DNA of 44,650 nt from OMIS01 sp044350895 (GCA_044350895.1 JBILGT010000008.1:1-44650), one strand, 5' to 3'. Counted from the first letter of the stretch, positions 24,924 through 33,912 are shown. Notes: generated by a model from the sequence alone, not told the origin. A program made the numbers and translations.

Positions 24924-26177
24924 TTATTCCTGAGCAGTATGTATTGCAGTGAAGATAAATAAACTGAGTATAAGGAGTAGTCCTCCTGATTGTAGTGTCA
25001 GAAAATAGTGGTCCAGAACTGCAATAGGTATAATGAGCAGAATGTATATGGAAATCGTCCTCTTGGCCTCTATAAGCCGTTGTAAACTTAGTGCCAGAAT
25101 ACACAGACCAAGTAACCCGGTTTCAGCCAGCCAAAGTAGTCCAATGTGGTGAACAGGCTGCACAAATCTGACGATCTCTGATGACTTTGTGTACTCTTCT
25201 AGGTGCGAGGTAAATTGATTCAGCCCTACTCCCAATACTGGATGGTCGAGCGTCATATCTACTGAGGCGTAATTAAGTATGTCCCGGCGTTGAATTGATA
25301 GACTAGTGGGGAAAATCGCATTCAAAAAATGAAGTAAAAATGGAACACAAATGAATGTCCCAACAAATAATTTCACGACTGTCTTAGTCCGCAAATCTCC
25401 TGGGAAATAATGAAATTTCTTTGCGTACGAAAATGCAAACAACAGCACTCCCAAAATAAGTGTTATGCCAGCAGTGAAACTTTGTGTCATCCAGATAACA
25501 GCCCATACCAGTGGAGTGGCGCAGTAGAAAAGAATACTAAATAATGATTTTTTGTTCTTCACAAATTTCCAGTACCAAAGACAAATAATATAAAAAAGAG
25601 CTAGTATTCCACCTAATATATTGGGATGAGCTGTGGTGCCGTACGGCAGAATCAGCTCATGTTTCCCAATTTGTTGGCGCACAATTCCAAGAGTTTGTGA
25701 CAGATTCTGTTCACCTAGAAACACATATCCAAATAAAGATTTTTGGTAGACAAATTGATATAGACCAAGAAATGATTGAAATAGCAGCGTGCTCACAATT
25801 GCAATCTTTGTTATAAAACTTTTCACTAAGAAAGTATTCTTTTGCAGTAAAAAGAATAGTAAAATAATTTTAATGAGATGCACAAAGTACCAGAGACCAG
25901 AAATACTTTTTTCCGTAAATAGTTGATATATGAACAAAATAAGTAATAGCAAAATAATTGGTGATGCAAAAAATCGCTGCAACGTTTTACGAGTCGTACA
26001 ATAAATTGCTACTGCAATAAAAGCAAATATAAAAATGTCCGAAAGATATAATTTTGGGAGTAGATAATCAATGAAAAGGCCCCGAGTATATCCCAACTCA
26101 ATAAAATACTTTAAAAACAAGTTTGATGGTGTTAGAAATATAATTGCAGCAAACAAATACTCAAGAACACGTTTCAT
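24924..26177 (-). CDS. O-antigen ligase/polymerase-like membrane protein
   Basis: 417 aa with about eleven membrane helices. Typical Wzy/WaaL-family pieces are present: GTTAHPNILGG in a middle loop, then DHPVLGVGLNQF and VQPVHHIGLLWLAETGLLGL in the large outer loop, including the conserved His. It likely joins or extends surface polysaccharide on a lipid carrier. The ATG overlaps the end of pheT by 4 bases; the 3' end faces PBP1A ten bases away. Confidence 0.85.
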   Translation of the reverse strand: MKRVLEYLFAAIIFLTPSNLFLKYFIELGYTRGLFIDYLLPKLYLSDIFIFAFIAVAIYCTTRKTLQRFFASPIILLLLILFIYQLFTEKSISGLWYFVHLIKIILLFFLLQKNTFLVKSFITKIAIVSTLLFQSFLGLYQFVYQKSLFGYVFLGEQNLSQTLGIVRQQIGKHELILPYGTTAHPNILGGILALFYIICLWYWKFVKNKKSLFSILFYCATPLVWAVIWMTQSFTAGITLILGVLLFAFSYAKKFHYFPGDLRTKTVVKLFVGTFICVPFLLHFLNAIFPTSLSIQRRDILNYASVDMTLDHPVLGVGLNQFTSHLEEYTKSSEIVRFVQPVHHIGLLWLAETGLLGLCILALSLQRLIEAKRTISIYILLIIPIAVLDHYFLTLQSGGLLLILSLFIFTAIHTAQE

Positions 26178-28177
26178 GAAAGCTCACCGACGAGGCTACC
26201 TTTGAATTGTGTTGTAATAGCTGACACAATTTTCTTGCGAATTGGTTCCACTTCAGCTGATGAAAGTGACTTTTGAGGATCAAGATACACAAAAGTAAAT
26301 GTAAAGTTTTGCTTATACGTATCTTTTAATTCTACGGTAGATAATAGCGGTGAAGCTTTTTTCATTTCTCTCAGTACAGCTCCAATTGAAGTCCGTTGTG
26401 GAAGCGTGAATGTCAGGTCTTCCTTGACTGGGGCAGCTTTTGGAAGTGGCTGGTACGTAGGATGAGACTTGATCAGTGGTAAGACAGACGAAATCACCAC
26501 GTCAAATGCGACTCTGTTTTTTGGTAAAAGGTGCACTGTACCAATCTGCTCTACTCCATTGATAGTGGGGATTACTATTTTACCTGTTTGTAAAATCTGC
26601 CCGGGAGTTTCTTCAATCTGGACATCAGTAATATAGAACTGTCGCAAGAGCGCTTCAAAATCACCTCGAACTGTTTGATAATCCTGCTGTCCTACCAGAG
26701 TAAGGTGGAGTTCTTCTTTTGGTAAAGCCTCTCGCTGTGGATGATAGACATTGGCGAACTCAAACACACTCAATTGTGGATGTTCTGAGTTCATATCAAG
26801 TACTTCAGTCAGTGATGCAAGTAAACTACGTCGCAAGTAGACGCGATCATCTGTGAGGGGATTTTGTAATTTCAAATGCTCTGTCTCAGAATAGCCTGAT
26901 TGCTCTGCAATTTCTTTGCTCACCATCGAGTAGGTATACAATTCCTGCCAGCCGATGTGAGCCAAAAATGACTTACAAGCAAACTCAAAATCGAACTTGG
27001 TGCCTTCTGGCTTACTAGTTGGAATCGCTGTATCCATCAGTTTACTTGGCAAGTTGTGATAGCCGTAAATACGAGCAATTTCTTCAACTACGTCAGCAGG
27101 AATCTCGATATCTGGTCGGAATGTTGGTGCAGTGACTGTAAAGTTGTTCTCAGATTCTGAAAATGCAACTTCACATCCTAGATCAGTAAGCAACTTTGTT
27201 ATAGTTTCAATGCTCAGTTCAATACCAAGGTAGCGTTTGAAAGTTGTAGTAGGTACTTTCACGCTTTCCACGACGGTTTTACTGGGGAACTCATTATATA
27301 TAGGACTTGCCACGGCTGCCCCACAGAGAGTGGTGTATAACTCAACACCTCGTGCCAGAACTGAGTCAGCTAGGTGTGGGTCAACTTGTTTTTCATTCAG
27401 CTGTGCGGCAACTGTGCGGATCGCATGGGACATAGAGCCAAAACGTACTTTTTCGTGGTTAATTGACTCGATCCAGAACAGCACATTTTTGGTGTTATCG
27501 TCTACAGCGGTATTTGCAGTACCCTTAATAGCTGGTAAATCAATGATTTCTCCTTTGTCATTTTCAAATACGACTTCCCCACCTATAGTGGTGTATGTCA
27601 CACCATCAAGTGTAGTGAAAGACTTTCCAGGAGCAGCTTCAACAACGTTGATAACGCCGCCGAGTTGCATAATTTTGTCATAGTCAAATGCATGACAGGG
27701 GTGACCCAGTTCATGGGTAATGTAGTTTGTAATATCAATGACACTGTCGTGGACATTTTGATCAATCTGCTTCAAACGTTTTGCCATCTCTGGTGGAGTT
27801 GGTGTGTGTTGTACATTGGAAAGAATCACCGTGAAAATGCGTTTGCAGAGCTTGGGATCGTTGTGTATCTTTGGGAGTGGTAGGCTTGTGTTCTCTGTTG
27901 CTGAGACAACCGGTATGTTTGGGATAGAAAGTGGTTTGAGCTGTGCTGGAATGCCTGCTTGTGCCAGAATAACTGCTGCTTCACGAGCAATGCCACGTAC
28001 TGACATTGAGTCTACTCGATTGGTTGTAACTTCAATATCGTATACACTTTCATTTTCACGGTCGTAAATGCGCTCAATTGAAGGCCCAGAAAGTGAAACC
28101 AAACGTTGAATTTCTTCGGGTGTGGCTACTGTTTCCAAATGTTCTAATAACCATTGCTGAGGTATAAGAATGTTCAT
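26174..28177 (-). CDS. pheT: Phenylalanyl-tRNA synthetase beta subunit, short form
   Basis: 667 aa. It starts directly with the PheT core: IPQQWLLEHL, then DIEVTTNRVDSMSVRGIAREA (B1 domain), the B3/B4 region, B5 (TFRPDIEIPADVVEEIARIYGYHNLP), a catalytic-like domain and a C-terminal ferredoxin-like B8 domain. The EMAP-type tRNA-binding OB domain that normally interrupts the N-terminal part (about 100 residues after the first 40) is absent, which explains the length compared with about 800. PheS2-PheT2 charges tRNA-Phe. It starts 2 bases after the small membrane gene. Confidence 0.94.
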   Translation of the reverse strand: MNILIPQQWLLEHLETVATPEEIQRLVSLSGPSIERIYDRENESVYDIEVTTNRVDSMSVRGIAREAAVILAQAGIPAQLKPLSIPNIPVVSATENTSLPLPKIHNDPKLCKRIFTVILSNVQHTPTPPEMAKRLKQIDQNVHDSVIDITNYITHELGHPCHAFDYDKIMQLGGVINVVEAAPGKSFTTLDGVTYTTIGGEVVFENDKGEIIDLPAIKGTANTAVDDNTKNVLFWIESINHEKVRFGSMSHAIRTVAAQLNEKQVDPHLADSVLARGVELYTTLCGAAVASPIYNEFPSKTVVESVKVPTTTFKRYLGIELSIETITKLLTDLGCEVAFSESENNFTVTAPTFRPDIEIPADVVEEIARIYGYHNLPSKLMDTAIPTSKPEGTKFDFEFACKSFLAHIGWQELYTYSMVSKEIAEQSGYSETEHLKLQNPLTDDRVYLRRSLLASLTEVLDMNSEHPQLSVFEFANVYHPQREALPKEELHLTLVGQQDYQTVRGDFEALLRQFYITDVQIEETPGQILQTGKIVIPTINGVEQIGTVHLLPKNRVAFDVVISSVLPLIKSHPTYQPLPKAAPVKEDLTFTLPQRTSIGAVLREMKKASPLLSTVELKDTYKQNFTFTFVYLDPQKSLSSAEVEPIRKKIVSAITTQFKGSLVGELS

Positions 28178-28179
28178 AA

Positions 28180-28476
28180 TTAGAATTCCATGTTTAATAA
28201 TCGTAGATATATAGAAAATAAATAGATTGCTGTAACAAACAAAATACTTGTAGTCATTAAAATTTTATTAAATCTATTTTGGCTTGTAAAATTTGCAAGA
28301 TATATTTTTTGACATCCAATGTATACTACTGCACCAAGTACTAGGCTAATGTACAAGTCCAGATCATTTGGTAAAGTAAATACTACTGCGAACAAGTATA
28401 GAAACCCCGAGACAGTTAGAACTAGAGTCCAGAGAATCAGCATTTGGAGAAGTGCAGATACTACCATTTTTTTCAT
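28180..28476 (-). CDS. Small membrane protein inserted between pheS and pheT
   Basis: 98 aa from ATG 28476, which comes one base after the pheS stop (TAA T ATG). Three hydrophobic helices (about 5-33, 40-57 and 70-90) and little else. Family not recognised. pheS and pheT are normally adjacent, so a membrane-protein gene with tight spacing on both sides is unusual; it must be translated between the two subunits or be a recent insertion. Confidence 0.55.
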   Translation of the reverse strand: MKKMVVSALLQMLILWTLVLTVSGFLYLFAVVFTLPNDLDLYISLVLGAVVYIGCQKIYLANFTSQNRFNKILMTTSILFVTAIYLFSIYLRLLNMEF

Positions 28477-28477
28477 A

Positions 28478-29632
28478 TTAAAACTGCTCCAAAAAGCGCA
28501 TATCACCACTATAGAGTAAACGAATATCATCAATATGTAGCCCAGGTTTTAAGGTATAGGTACGCTCGACACCCCAGCCAAAGGCAAAACCTGTGTACTC
28601 TTCTGGGTCAATACCACCAGCTTTCAAGACATTGGGGTGGACCATACCAGCGCCACCCACTTCATGCCAGCCTGATTTACAGAACTTACATTTTTGAGGA
28701 TCTTTGATTTCTCCCCAATATGCTTCATCAATTTTCTTCCCTTCAGGATTTAGATACCCTGTTCCACCACAAATATGACATGAGAAGTCTACTTCAAATG
28801 AAGGCTCAGTGAATTGAAAATGAAATGGCCGGATCCGTGATTTTGTGCCTGGTCCATAAAATTCGCGAGCGAAATAGTCAAGTGTACCTTTGAGATGTTG
28901 AATAGTGATACCCTTATCAACTACGAGTCCTTCGAACTGATGGAACATCTGGGTATGCGTAGCGTCTTGCTGTCTTCTGTAGCACCGAGCGATGTTAATC
29001 ATTCTGATAGGTGGCGTGCTGTTTAAACGCTCCATTTCCCGAACTTGGCCGTTTGAAGTGTGCGTTGTAAGCACCATCTTTCCTCCAACTAAGCTGGGGT
29101 GACGTTTGCGAGGTTGTGTTGCATCATATGCCACTGCTTTGGTGGTGTCTGGAACATCTACAAAGAATGTTTCCCACTCATCTCGTGCAGGATGGCTTGG
29201 TGGCATGTTTAAACTTTCAAAGACATACCAGTCCCAATCAACTTCAGGATATCGTACTCGAGTAAAACCAATCTTCTCAAATATTTTAGTGATTTCAGCC
29301 ATGGCTTGAGAAATAGGATGAACATGGCCAACTGCTGTTTTTTTGCCAGGCATTGTGAGGTCAACCCAAGCACCAGGTTTTGATTGTGCTGCTGCCTCAA
29401 GTGTAGCCAGGTGGCCTTCAATGTACTGCTTGAGTTCATTCAACTTCTGACCCACCATTTTTTTGTCGGCTGGCTCAACTGTAGCAATATGGGTGAATAA
29501 TGCATTGAATAGACCTTTTTTGCCCAAAAACTTGGTGCGTAGTGCCACCACATCCGAAGTGTCACTGGCATCAAAGTCAGAGCGACACTCTGCAATACGT
29601 TGTTGGAAGAGCTCAAGGTTTTCTAACTGCAT
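28478..29632 (-). CDS. pheS: Phenylalanyl-tRNA synthetase alpha subunit
   Basis: 384 aa. An N-terminal coiled-coil arm (1-90) precedes the class II core: GHVHPISQAMAEITKIFEKIGF (motif 1 region), TTHTSNGQVREME and IARCYRRQQDATHTQMFHQFEG (motif 2), and GFAFGWGVERTYTLK (motif 3). Two CxxC pairs (CHICGG, CKFCKS) in a roughly 40-residue insert near 285-325 look like an added zinc site not found in the classic bacterial protein. First gene of pheS-x-pheT, behind a terminator hairpin. Confidence 0.95.
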   Translation of the reverse strand: MQLENLELFQQRIAECRSDFDASDTSDVVALRTKFLGKKGLFNALFTHIATVEPADKKMVGQKLNELKQYIEGHLATLEAAAQSKPGAWVDLTMPGKKTAVGHVHPISQAMAEITKIFEKIGFTRVRYPEVDWDWYVFESLNMPPSHPARDEWETFFVDVPDTTKAVAYDATQPRKRHPSLVGGKMVLTTHTSNGQVREMERLNSTPPIRMINIARCYRRQQDATHTQMFHQFEGLVVDKGITIQHLKGTLDYFAREFYGPGTKSRIRPFHFQFTEPSFEVDFSCHICGGTGYLNPEGKKIDEAYWGEIKDPQKCKFCKSGWHEVGGAGMVHPNVLKAGGIDPEEYTGFAFGWGVERTYTLKPGLHIDDIRLLYSGDMRFLEQF

Positions 29633-29652
29633 AATTTTATTTTACTAGTGTA

Positions 29653-29672
29653 TCACCAAATTATTCTGGTGA
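29653..29672. repeat. Inverted repeat before pheS
   Basis: TCACCA (29653-29658) and TGGTGA (29667-29672) flank an 8-base centre between the terminator and the pheS start at 29632. It could be an operator or a small leader hairpin. Confidence 0.35.
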
Positions 29673-29687
29673 AATCTTCTATTACTA

Positions 29688-29714
29688 AAAAGCCCCGCTT
29701 TCGGCGGGGCTTTT
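29688..29714. terminator. Intrinsic terminator between rplT and pheS
   Basis: Stem AAAAGCCCCGC (29688-29698)/GCGGGGCTTTT (29704-29714), loop TTTCG. Read on the minus strand it follows the rplT stop by about 25 bases and ends in a run of five U. It separates infC-rpmI-rplT from pheS, where many bacteria have an attenuator or an open junction. Confidence 0.88.
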
Positions 29715-29737
29715 CTATTTCTGTTTTAAATTTGCAC

Positions 29738-30091
29738 TTACCCGCGCACTTGCTTAACAAGTTTAGTAAAAGCGGTAAAGTCAGCAATTGCGAGTTCACT
29801 CAACATTTTTCGGTTAAGAGAAATGTTAGCATCTTTCATTTGCTTCATGAATCGTGAGTATGAAATTGCTTCATCAACATTCTTCAGTGCAGCATTAACG
29901 CGCAAAATCCAGAGGGAACGCATGTCTCGCTTGCGGAGTTTTCGTCCGATGTATGCATACATTCCAGAATGGAGATATGCTTCATGTGCACGCTTGTATA
30001 AGCGGTTGTTTGCACCACGGAAACCTTTATTGTGTTTAAGGACTTTTTTGTGTCGTTCGCGACGAGTTGTTCCAGTTTTTGTTCGTGACAT
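29738..30091 (-). CDS. rplT: 50S ribosomal protein bL20
   Basis: 117 aa, full length. MSRTKTGTTRRERHKKVLKH, then KGFRGANNRLYKRAHEA and LRKRDMRSLWILRVNAA are diagnostic. It binds 23S rRNA early in 50S assembly; in many bacteria bL20 also represses its own operon. Last gene of infC-rpmI-rplT, 9 bases after rpmI. Confidence 0.97.
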   Translation of the reverse strand: MSRTKTGTTRRERHKKVLKHNKGFRGANNRLYKRAHEAYLHSGMYAYIGRKLRKRDMRSLWILRVNAALKNVDEAISYSRFMKQMKDANISLNRKMLSELAIADFTAFTKLVKQVRG

Positions 30092-30100
30092 ATAATTCCT

Positions 30101-30304
30101 TTATGCGAGACCAAGCATTCGTTTAATTTTGAGTGCCCATTTTCCAGTTACTTGGATTGGTTTTCGATATGCTCTGATTGCTTTCTTTGATTTGGTGCGA
30201 CGACGATGACGCATGTTCTGTGAACGGCGTAATACTTTTCCAGTAGCAGTAATTTTAAAGCGTTTTGCTACACCGGAACGAGTTTTTTGTTTGAATTTTT
30301 TCAT
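30101..30304 (-). CDS. rpmI: 50S ribosomal protein bL35
   Basis: 67 aa. MKKFKQKTRSGVAKRFKITATGKV and the RRSQNMRHRRRTKSKKAIR basic block are typical of bL35, which normally has 64-66 residues. It follows infC after 2 bases and precedes rplT, the universal gene order. Confidence 0.97.
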   Translation of the reverse strand: MKKFKQKTRSGVAKRFKITATGKVLRRSQNMRHRRRTKSKKAIRAYRKPIQVTGKWALKIKRMLGLA

Positions 30305-30306
30305 AG

Positions 30307-30879
30307 TTACTCTTGTTCTTGCTCTGCTTTTTTATGTTTTTTTACTGGCATCAACTGTGCCAACAACTTCATTCCTAGTAATTTTGGTGCTGACTCAACA
30401 GCTGAGTAATCATCTGTAGCAGCAATAATTCTGCTAAACATTTGATATCCAAAATCTTTTTTAGTGATCTCACGGCCCTTGAATTGTAAGGACAACCGTA
30501 CTTTATCACCATCTTTCAAAAAGCCAATAACCTTATTTAATCTGGCTTCGAAGTCGCCTTCACCCATAAATGGTGTGAAACGTACTTCTTTTGTATCTTG
30601 AGCTTTAGCGCGTTTGCGACTTTCAGCTTCTTTTTGCTGTATCTGGTATTTGTATTTACTAATATCAATGATCTTAGCGACTGGTGGCTGGGCTTGCTCA
30701 TTGAGCATTACCAAGTCTTTACCAGCTTCCTGAGCTTGGCTCATGGCAGCTTGAGTCGACATGACGCCAATCATCTCACCGTGTTCAGTAAGTACTCTGA
30801 CCTCTGGTACACGAATTTGGTGATTTGCGGTCACCCAAACTTTTTGCTGTTTAAATTTAACTGGTCGTTTACGAATCAT
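30307..30879 (-). CDS. infC: Translation initiation factor IF-3
   Basis: 190 aa with both domains: N-terminal (VTANHQIRVPEVRVLTEHGEMIGV), a basic linker (QQKEAESRKRAKAQDTKEVRF) and C-terminal (GDFEARLNKVIGFLKDGDKVRLSLQFKGRE region). It starts with ATG followed by ATT, not the rare AUU start of E. coli infC. Own promoter upstream. IF-3 binds 30S and checks start-codon pairing. Confidence 0.96.
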   Translation of the reverse strand: MIRKRPVKFKQQKVWVTANHQIRVPEVRVLTEHGEMIGVMSTQAAMSQAQEAGKDLVMLNEQAQPPVAKIIDISKYKYQIQQKEAESRKRAKAQDTKEVRFTPFMGEGDFEARLNKVIGFLKDGDKVRLSLQFKGREITKKDFGYQMFSRIIAATDDYSAVESAPKLLGMKLLAQLMPVKKHKKAEQEQE

Positions 30880-30916
30880 TTAGTAAGTACTTTATACCTT
30901 TTTGACAAGACTACGT

Positions 30917-30945
30917 ATTATATCCTCGACTTGGCAAAAAAGCAA
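30917..30945 (-). promoter_or_regulatory. Promoter of infC-rpmI-rplT
   Basis: Minus strand: TTGCTT (30940-30945), 17 bases, TATAAT (30917-30922). The leader before the infC ATG at 30879 is about 30 bases, too short for the long leader structures seen in some other infC operons. Confidence 0.65.
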
Positions 30946-31018
30946 AGCGATAATTAAAGAGGAATTATATCACAACTGCAAAGTGCAGATTGCTCTAGTG
31001 AGAAAATAAAGAATACGG

Positions 31019-31024
31019 TATAAT
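31019..31024 (+). promoter_or_regulatory. -10 of tRNA-Val
   Basis: TATAAT twelve bases before the tRNA 5' end. The -35 region is weak. Confidence 0.5.
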
Positions 31025-31035
31025 CTCCCCTGTTC

Positions 31036-31109
31036 GATCGATTAGCTCAGTTGGTTAGAGCGCCACATTGACATTGTGGAGGCCATAGGTTCGAGTCCTA
31101 TATCGATCA
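31036..31109 (+). tRNA. tRNA-Val (anticodon GAC)
   Basis: Acceptor GATCGAT (31036-31042) pairs with ATCGATC (31102-31108). D-arm GCTC/GAGC, anticodon stem CCACA/TGTGG with loop TTGACAT (anticodon GAC), T-arm ATAGG/CCTAT with TTCGAGT. Discriminator A at 31109. CCA is not encoded and must be added. Confidence 0.95.
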
Positions 31110-31131
31110 CTTTCAGTTTTCTTGAGGAAAT

Positions 31132-31806
31132 TTATGAGCCACCGTAGCTACTAGAACGTTCGTGGTGCATCATATCTTGGACAGTACTGGTTTTCTCATG
31201 ATCGAGTCCACCAATCACCATACCTGGTTGTGCACCCTTTTTCTTTTTCTGTTTGCCTTTTGAAGCCTTAAGCCAAGTGCTTGCACTCTTCACTTTTTGT
31301 CTAAGTAACATAATGAGGGAGCGAAGTTGATGGAAGAAATTAATGAAATAGACACCCTGTTGACCTGGATCAACAACTTCAGTCATGAGTGTTAGTTCAA
31401 CTTCTTTTTCGAATTTAGTCACATCTCGTGCTAGCAATTTGAGTTCCTGACGAAGTGAGTCAATTTGTTTTTTAACTTCTCGCTCACGAGCATCAAAAAG
31501 TGCGGTCGAATCAACCGGATTAACTTGATCATGAAGTTTCTTGCGCAGTGCTTCTCGCTGCTTTTGTTTCAGCATCTCATCTTGCTGGTGTTGTAAGAAA
31601 TCAGGTGAAACATTGTTGGAGAGGTCTGAAAAATTACCTCCTGTTTTGGTGAGTGCTTCACTGAATGGTGACTGGACGCCACCTTGTGGATCTTGTGGCT
31701 TGTTGTAGGCACTCTGCTCTGTTTCAGCCAATGCACGCGCAAACGGATTAACAGCACTACGGGTAGGCTTTGACTGTGCGAGATTAGGTTGCAGTAATTG
31801 ATTCAT
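31132..31806 (-). CDS. DUF5660-like protein of CPR bacteria
   Basis: 224 aa, no membrane segment. N-terminal 60 residues are low complexity (Pro/Gln/Ser) and include two related NPFARALAE/SPFSEALTK stretches. A coiled-coil region (about 78-130) follows, then EVVDPGQQGVYFINFFHQLRSLIMLLRQKV, then a Lys-rich run and a GMVIGGLDHEKT segment. The middle and end resemble the DUF5660 family known mainly from Microgenomates genomes (from memory, moderate certainty). Function unknown. It has a fully consensus promoter, so it is probably well expressed. Confidence 0.6.
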   Translation of the reverse strand: MNQLLQPNLAQSKPTRSAVNPFARALAETEQSAYNKPQDPQGGVQSPFSEALTKTGGNFSDLSNNVSPDFLQHQQDEMLKQKQREALRKKLHDQVNPVDSTALFDAREREVKKQIDSLRQELKLLARDVTKFEKEVELTLMTEVVDPGQQGVYFINFFHQLRSLIMLLRQKVKSASTWLKASKGKQKKKKGAQPGMVIGGLDHEKTSTVQDMMHHERSSSYGGS

Positions 31807-31843
31807 CGATGGTAATTAAGACAGTTATAAATCTGAAGACAAT

Positions 31844-31872
31844 ATTATAGGTTCATTGTCTTTGTTTGTCAA
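31844..31872 (-). promoter_or_regulatory. Consensus sigma-70 promoter of the DUF5660-like gene
   Basis: Minus strand: TTGACA (31867-31872), exactly 17 bases, TATAAT (31844-31849). Both hexamers match consensus fully, the best promoter in the window. The 195-base gap 31807-32001 holds nothing else that I can see. Confidence 0.85.
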
Positions 31873-32001
31873 TGATGCCATAAGATATGGAAATAAACAT
31901 CATTGCTGTATAAACCGGCTTAATTTGAGCCTATAACTATAAAACCAATTAAAAAAAATTAATTACAAATATTCTATTTTCTATTTTAATCTGGAAGCAG
32001 G

Positions 32002-32964
32002 TTACAGTGCAAGTAGATAATCGGCCACTTTTTGACGCATTATTGTCTGGCGCAGCATGTTTTTGTACTCCTCAGACTTAGCATATTGTTGGCGAACAGC
32101 AGGTTCTACTTTTTCAGTCATATACTGCTCAATTTCCTCTGGAGTCGGATCAAACTTCTGTTCTTGAGAAATTTTATCCATGATGAAAAGAAGTTGCAGT
32201 CTACCTAATGCTGCCAATGCCATCTGTTGTGTCAACATTTCTTGAGTAATTTGGCGACGTTCGAGGTAATGCTCAAATGTCATATTCAGCGCTTTGAGCT
32301 GTCGTGCAAGTTGCTCAAGGTCATACTCTACTTCACGACGGACCAAAAGTTCTGGGATTCTTGGCTTAACAACTTCAATCAAGTGTTGGTACATATGCTG
32401 GAGTGTAAACTCCTTCTTTTGATCATCAGTCAGTGGTTTTGGTGCAGGAGTTGCTGAATTTTTTTCAGTTTTTGGTTCTTTTTTAGCCTTGGCAGCTTCT
32501 TTTTCACGCTTCTCAAGTTCTTCAGTGACATGTTTTCGTGCATCTTTCACTGTTTTCTTGTAGTCTCCCACTACGATTTCTGGTTTTTCAGCAATTTGAG
32601 CTTCAATCACCCAGTCACTGTCAGTCTTGAGACTCACCCCAGTGAAAGTAGGATGTGTGAGTGGCTGCTTGTTCTCTTTTTTGATCTGCTCTACATATGC
32701 CTCAGGAAGTACAAACTCGATGGCTTTTTCAATAATTTCATCAGTTCCCATCATTTTTTCAACAACATCTGCTGGAACTTTACCTTTGCGGAATCCTGAA
32801 ACTTTTACAGTTTTAGCAAACTGAGCTCGAGCTTTTTGATAGGCTGGCTTAGCTTTTTCCCAAGGAATGGTAATAGTGATTTTTGTGTTTTCAGCAATTA
32901 AAGATGGTGCCATTTCTTCTTGTGGTACTTCTTTTGCTGGTGTGGTCGTAGTTTTTTTTGTCAT
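32002..32964 (-). CDS. tig: Trigger factor lacking the PPIase domain
   Basis: 320 aa from ATG 32964; the longer frame to 33054 has no support. The N-terminal ribosome-binding domain carries the signature KVSGFRKGKVPADVV (family GFRPGKVP). The C-terminal chaperone arms follow (PRIPELLVRREVEYDLEQL onward). Between them, where normal trigger factor has an FKBP-type prolyl isomerase domain, there is only a Lys/Glu/Pro linker (about 165-205). Typical length is about 430. Binds nascent chains at the ribosome exit. Divergent from the SAM-hydrolase-like gene. Confidence 0.92.
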   Translation of the reverse strand: MTKKTTTTPAKEVPQEEMAPSLIAENTKITITIPWEKAKPAYQKARAQFAKTVKVSGFRKGKVPADVVEKMMGTDEIIEKAIEFVLPEAYVEQIKKENKQPLTHPTFTGVSLKTDSDWVIEAQIAEKPEIVVGDYKKTVKDARKHVTEELEKREKEAAKAKKEPKTEKNSATPAPKPLTDDQKKEFTLQHMYQHLIEVVKPRIPELLVRREVEYDLEQLARQLKALNMTFEHYLERRQITQEMLTQQMALAALGRLQLLFIMDKISQEQKFDPTPEEIEQYMTEKVEPAVRQQYAKSEEYKNMLRQTIMRQKVADYLLAL

Positions 32965-32980
32965 ATGGAATCTCGAGCGT

Positions 32981-33028
32981 ATTATATCGAAACTTGCGCT
33001 TAGAGGAAGTTGGAATTTCTGGTATGAT
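32981..33028. promoter_or_regulatory. Divergent promoters of tig and the SAM-hydrolase-like gene
   Basis: Minus strand TATAAT (32981-32986) lies 16 bases before the tig ATG. Plus strand has an extended -10 TGGTATGAT (33020-33028); GAGGAG precedes the ATG at 33091. Confidence 0.55.
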
Positions 33029-33090
33029 ACACAGTTGTGGCAAAAATGTGCCAATCAGTTCAAAATAAAAACCAATAATGAGGAGACAAA

Positions 33091-33912
33091 ATGGTAGACC
33101 AACCAACCCTTTTACACGTTCTTTGTGATTATAAAGCTGGCGGTATGGAGTTCGGAGAAATTACAAACAGACTGCAGTACCACTTAGATAGTCCTCACGC
33201 TGTTCGTATTCATCCTACTGAAGTTCCTCCCCTCGATACAATGGCAATTGGTTTTGTGACTGCACAATATGCGTATGCACCACACAAAGGCAGAATGGTT
33301 ATTTATGGTAATGCTGCTCCACGTCGTGACAGTAGTAAAGCCATGAAGAATAACCAAGATCAAGGCATCAAGTATGCTCGCTTGAAGAATGGTGTTGAAA
33401 TTATTAATGTAAACTCAGAGTTTGCATTCGGATTTGTTAAAAAAGATATCGTTGAGTTTAGAAACATAGAGTGTCCAAATGCTGGTTCACAGTTCCGTTC
33501 TCGAGACTTTTTCCCAGAAAGAGTTGCTAAAATCGTCAATGAAGATCGTTCTATCTTGACTGATGAACTCGTAATTGCTGATATCCCAGAAATTCCACAC
33601 AACATGGTGGCCTGGACTGATGGATTTGGTAATATCAAAACCACAATGCGTAAATCAGATCTAGAGAGAATGGGTCTTAAAAATGGCCAAAGCGTTCAAG
33701 TAATCTTAAATGGTGTCAGTATGCTCGGTGTTGTTGCCACTGGCGGCTTCAGTGTTGATCGAGGTGTCTTGGCTGTAAACATTGGTTCATCTGGCTATGA
33801 AGACCCATTTGTGGAGTTCTTCTTGCGCGTACATCACATGAGTGAAAAGACAGCAGCAGTGCGGTTTGATTACCCAGCAGGTGGTGCTGAGTTTGAAATT
33901 AAAGCGATCTAG
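33091..33912 (+). CDS. Divergent SAM hydrolase / SAM hydroxide adenosyltransferase-like (DUF62) protein
   Basis: 273 aa. The family layout is visible: an N-terminal Asp strand (LLHVLCDYKAG, family TDFG), PLDTMAIGFVTAQYA, GSQFRSRDFFPERVAKI (family FHGRDxFAP), and WTDGFGNIKTTM (family IDxFGNxxTN), followed by a small C-terminal barrel. These enzymes split SAM to adenosine and methionine, or are related to SAM halogenases. The first motif differs from TDFG, so the exact substrate is unsure. Good ribosome site and extended -10. Confidence 0.72.
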   Translation: MVDQPTLLHVLCDYKAGGMEFGEITNRLQYHLDSPHAVRIHPTEVPPLDTMAIGFVTAQYAYAPHKGRMVIYGNAAPRRDSSKAMKNNQDQGIKYARLKNGVEIINVNSEFAFGFVKKDIVEFRNIECPNAGSQFRSRDFFPERVAKIVNEDRSILTDELVIADIPEIPHNMVAWTDGFGNIKTTMRKSDLERMGLKNGQSVQVILNGVSMLGVVATGGFSVDRGVLAVNIGSSGYEDPFVEFFLRVHHMSEKTAAVRFDYPAGGAEFEIKAI

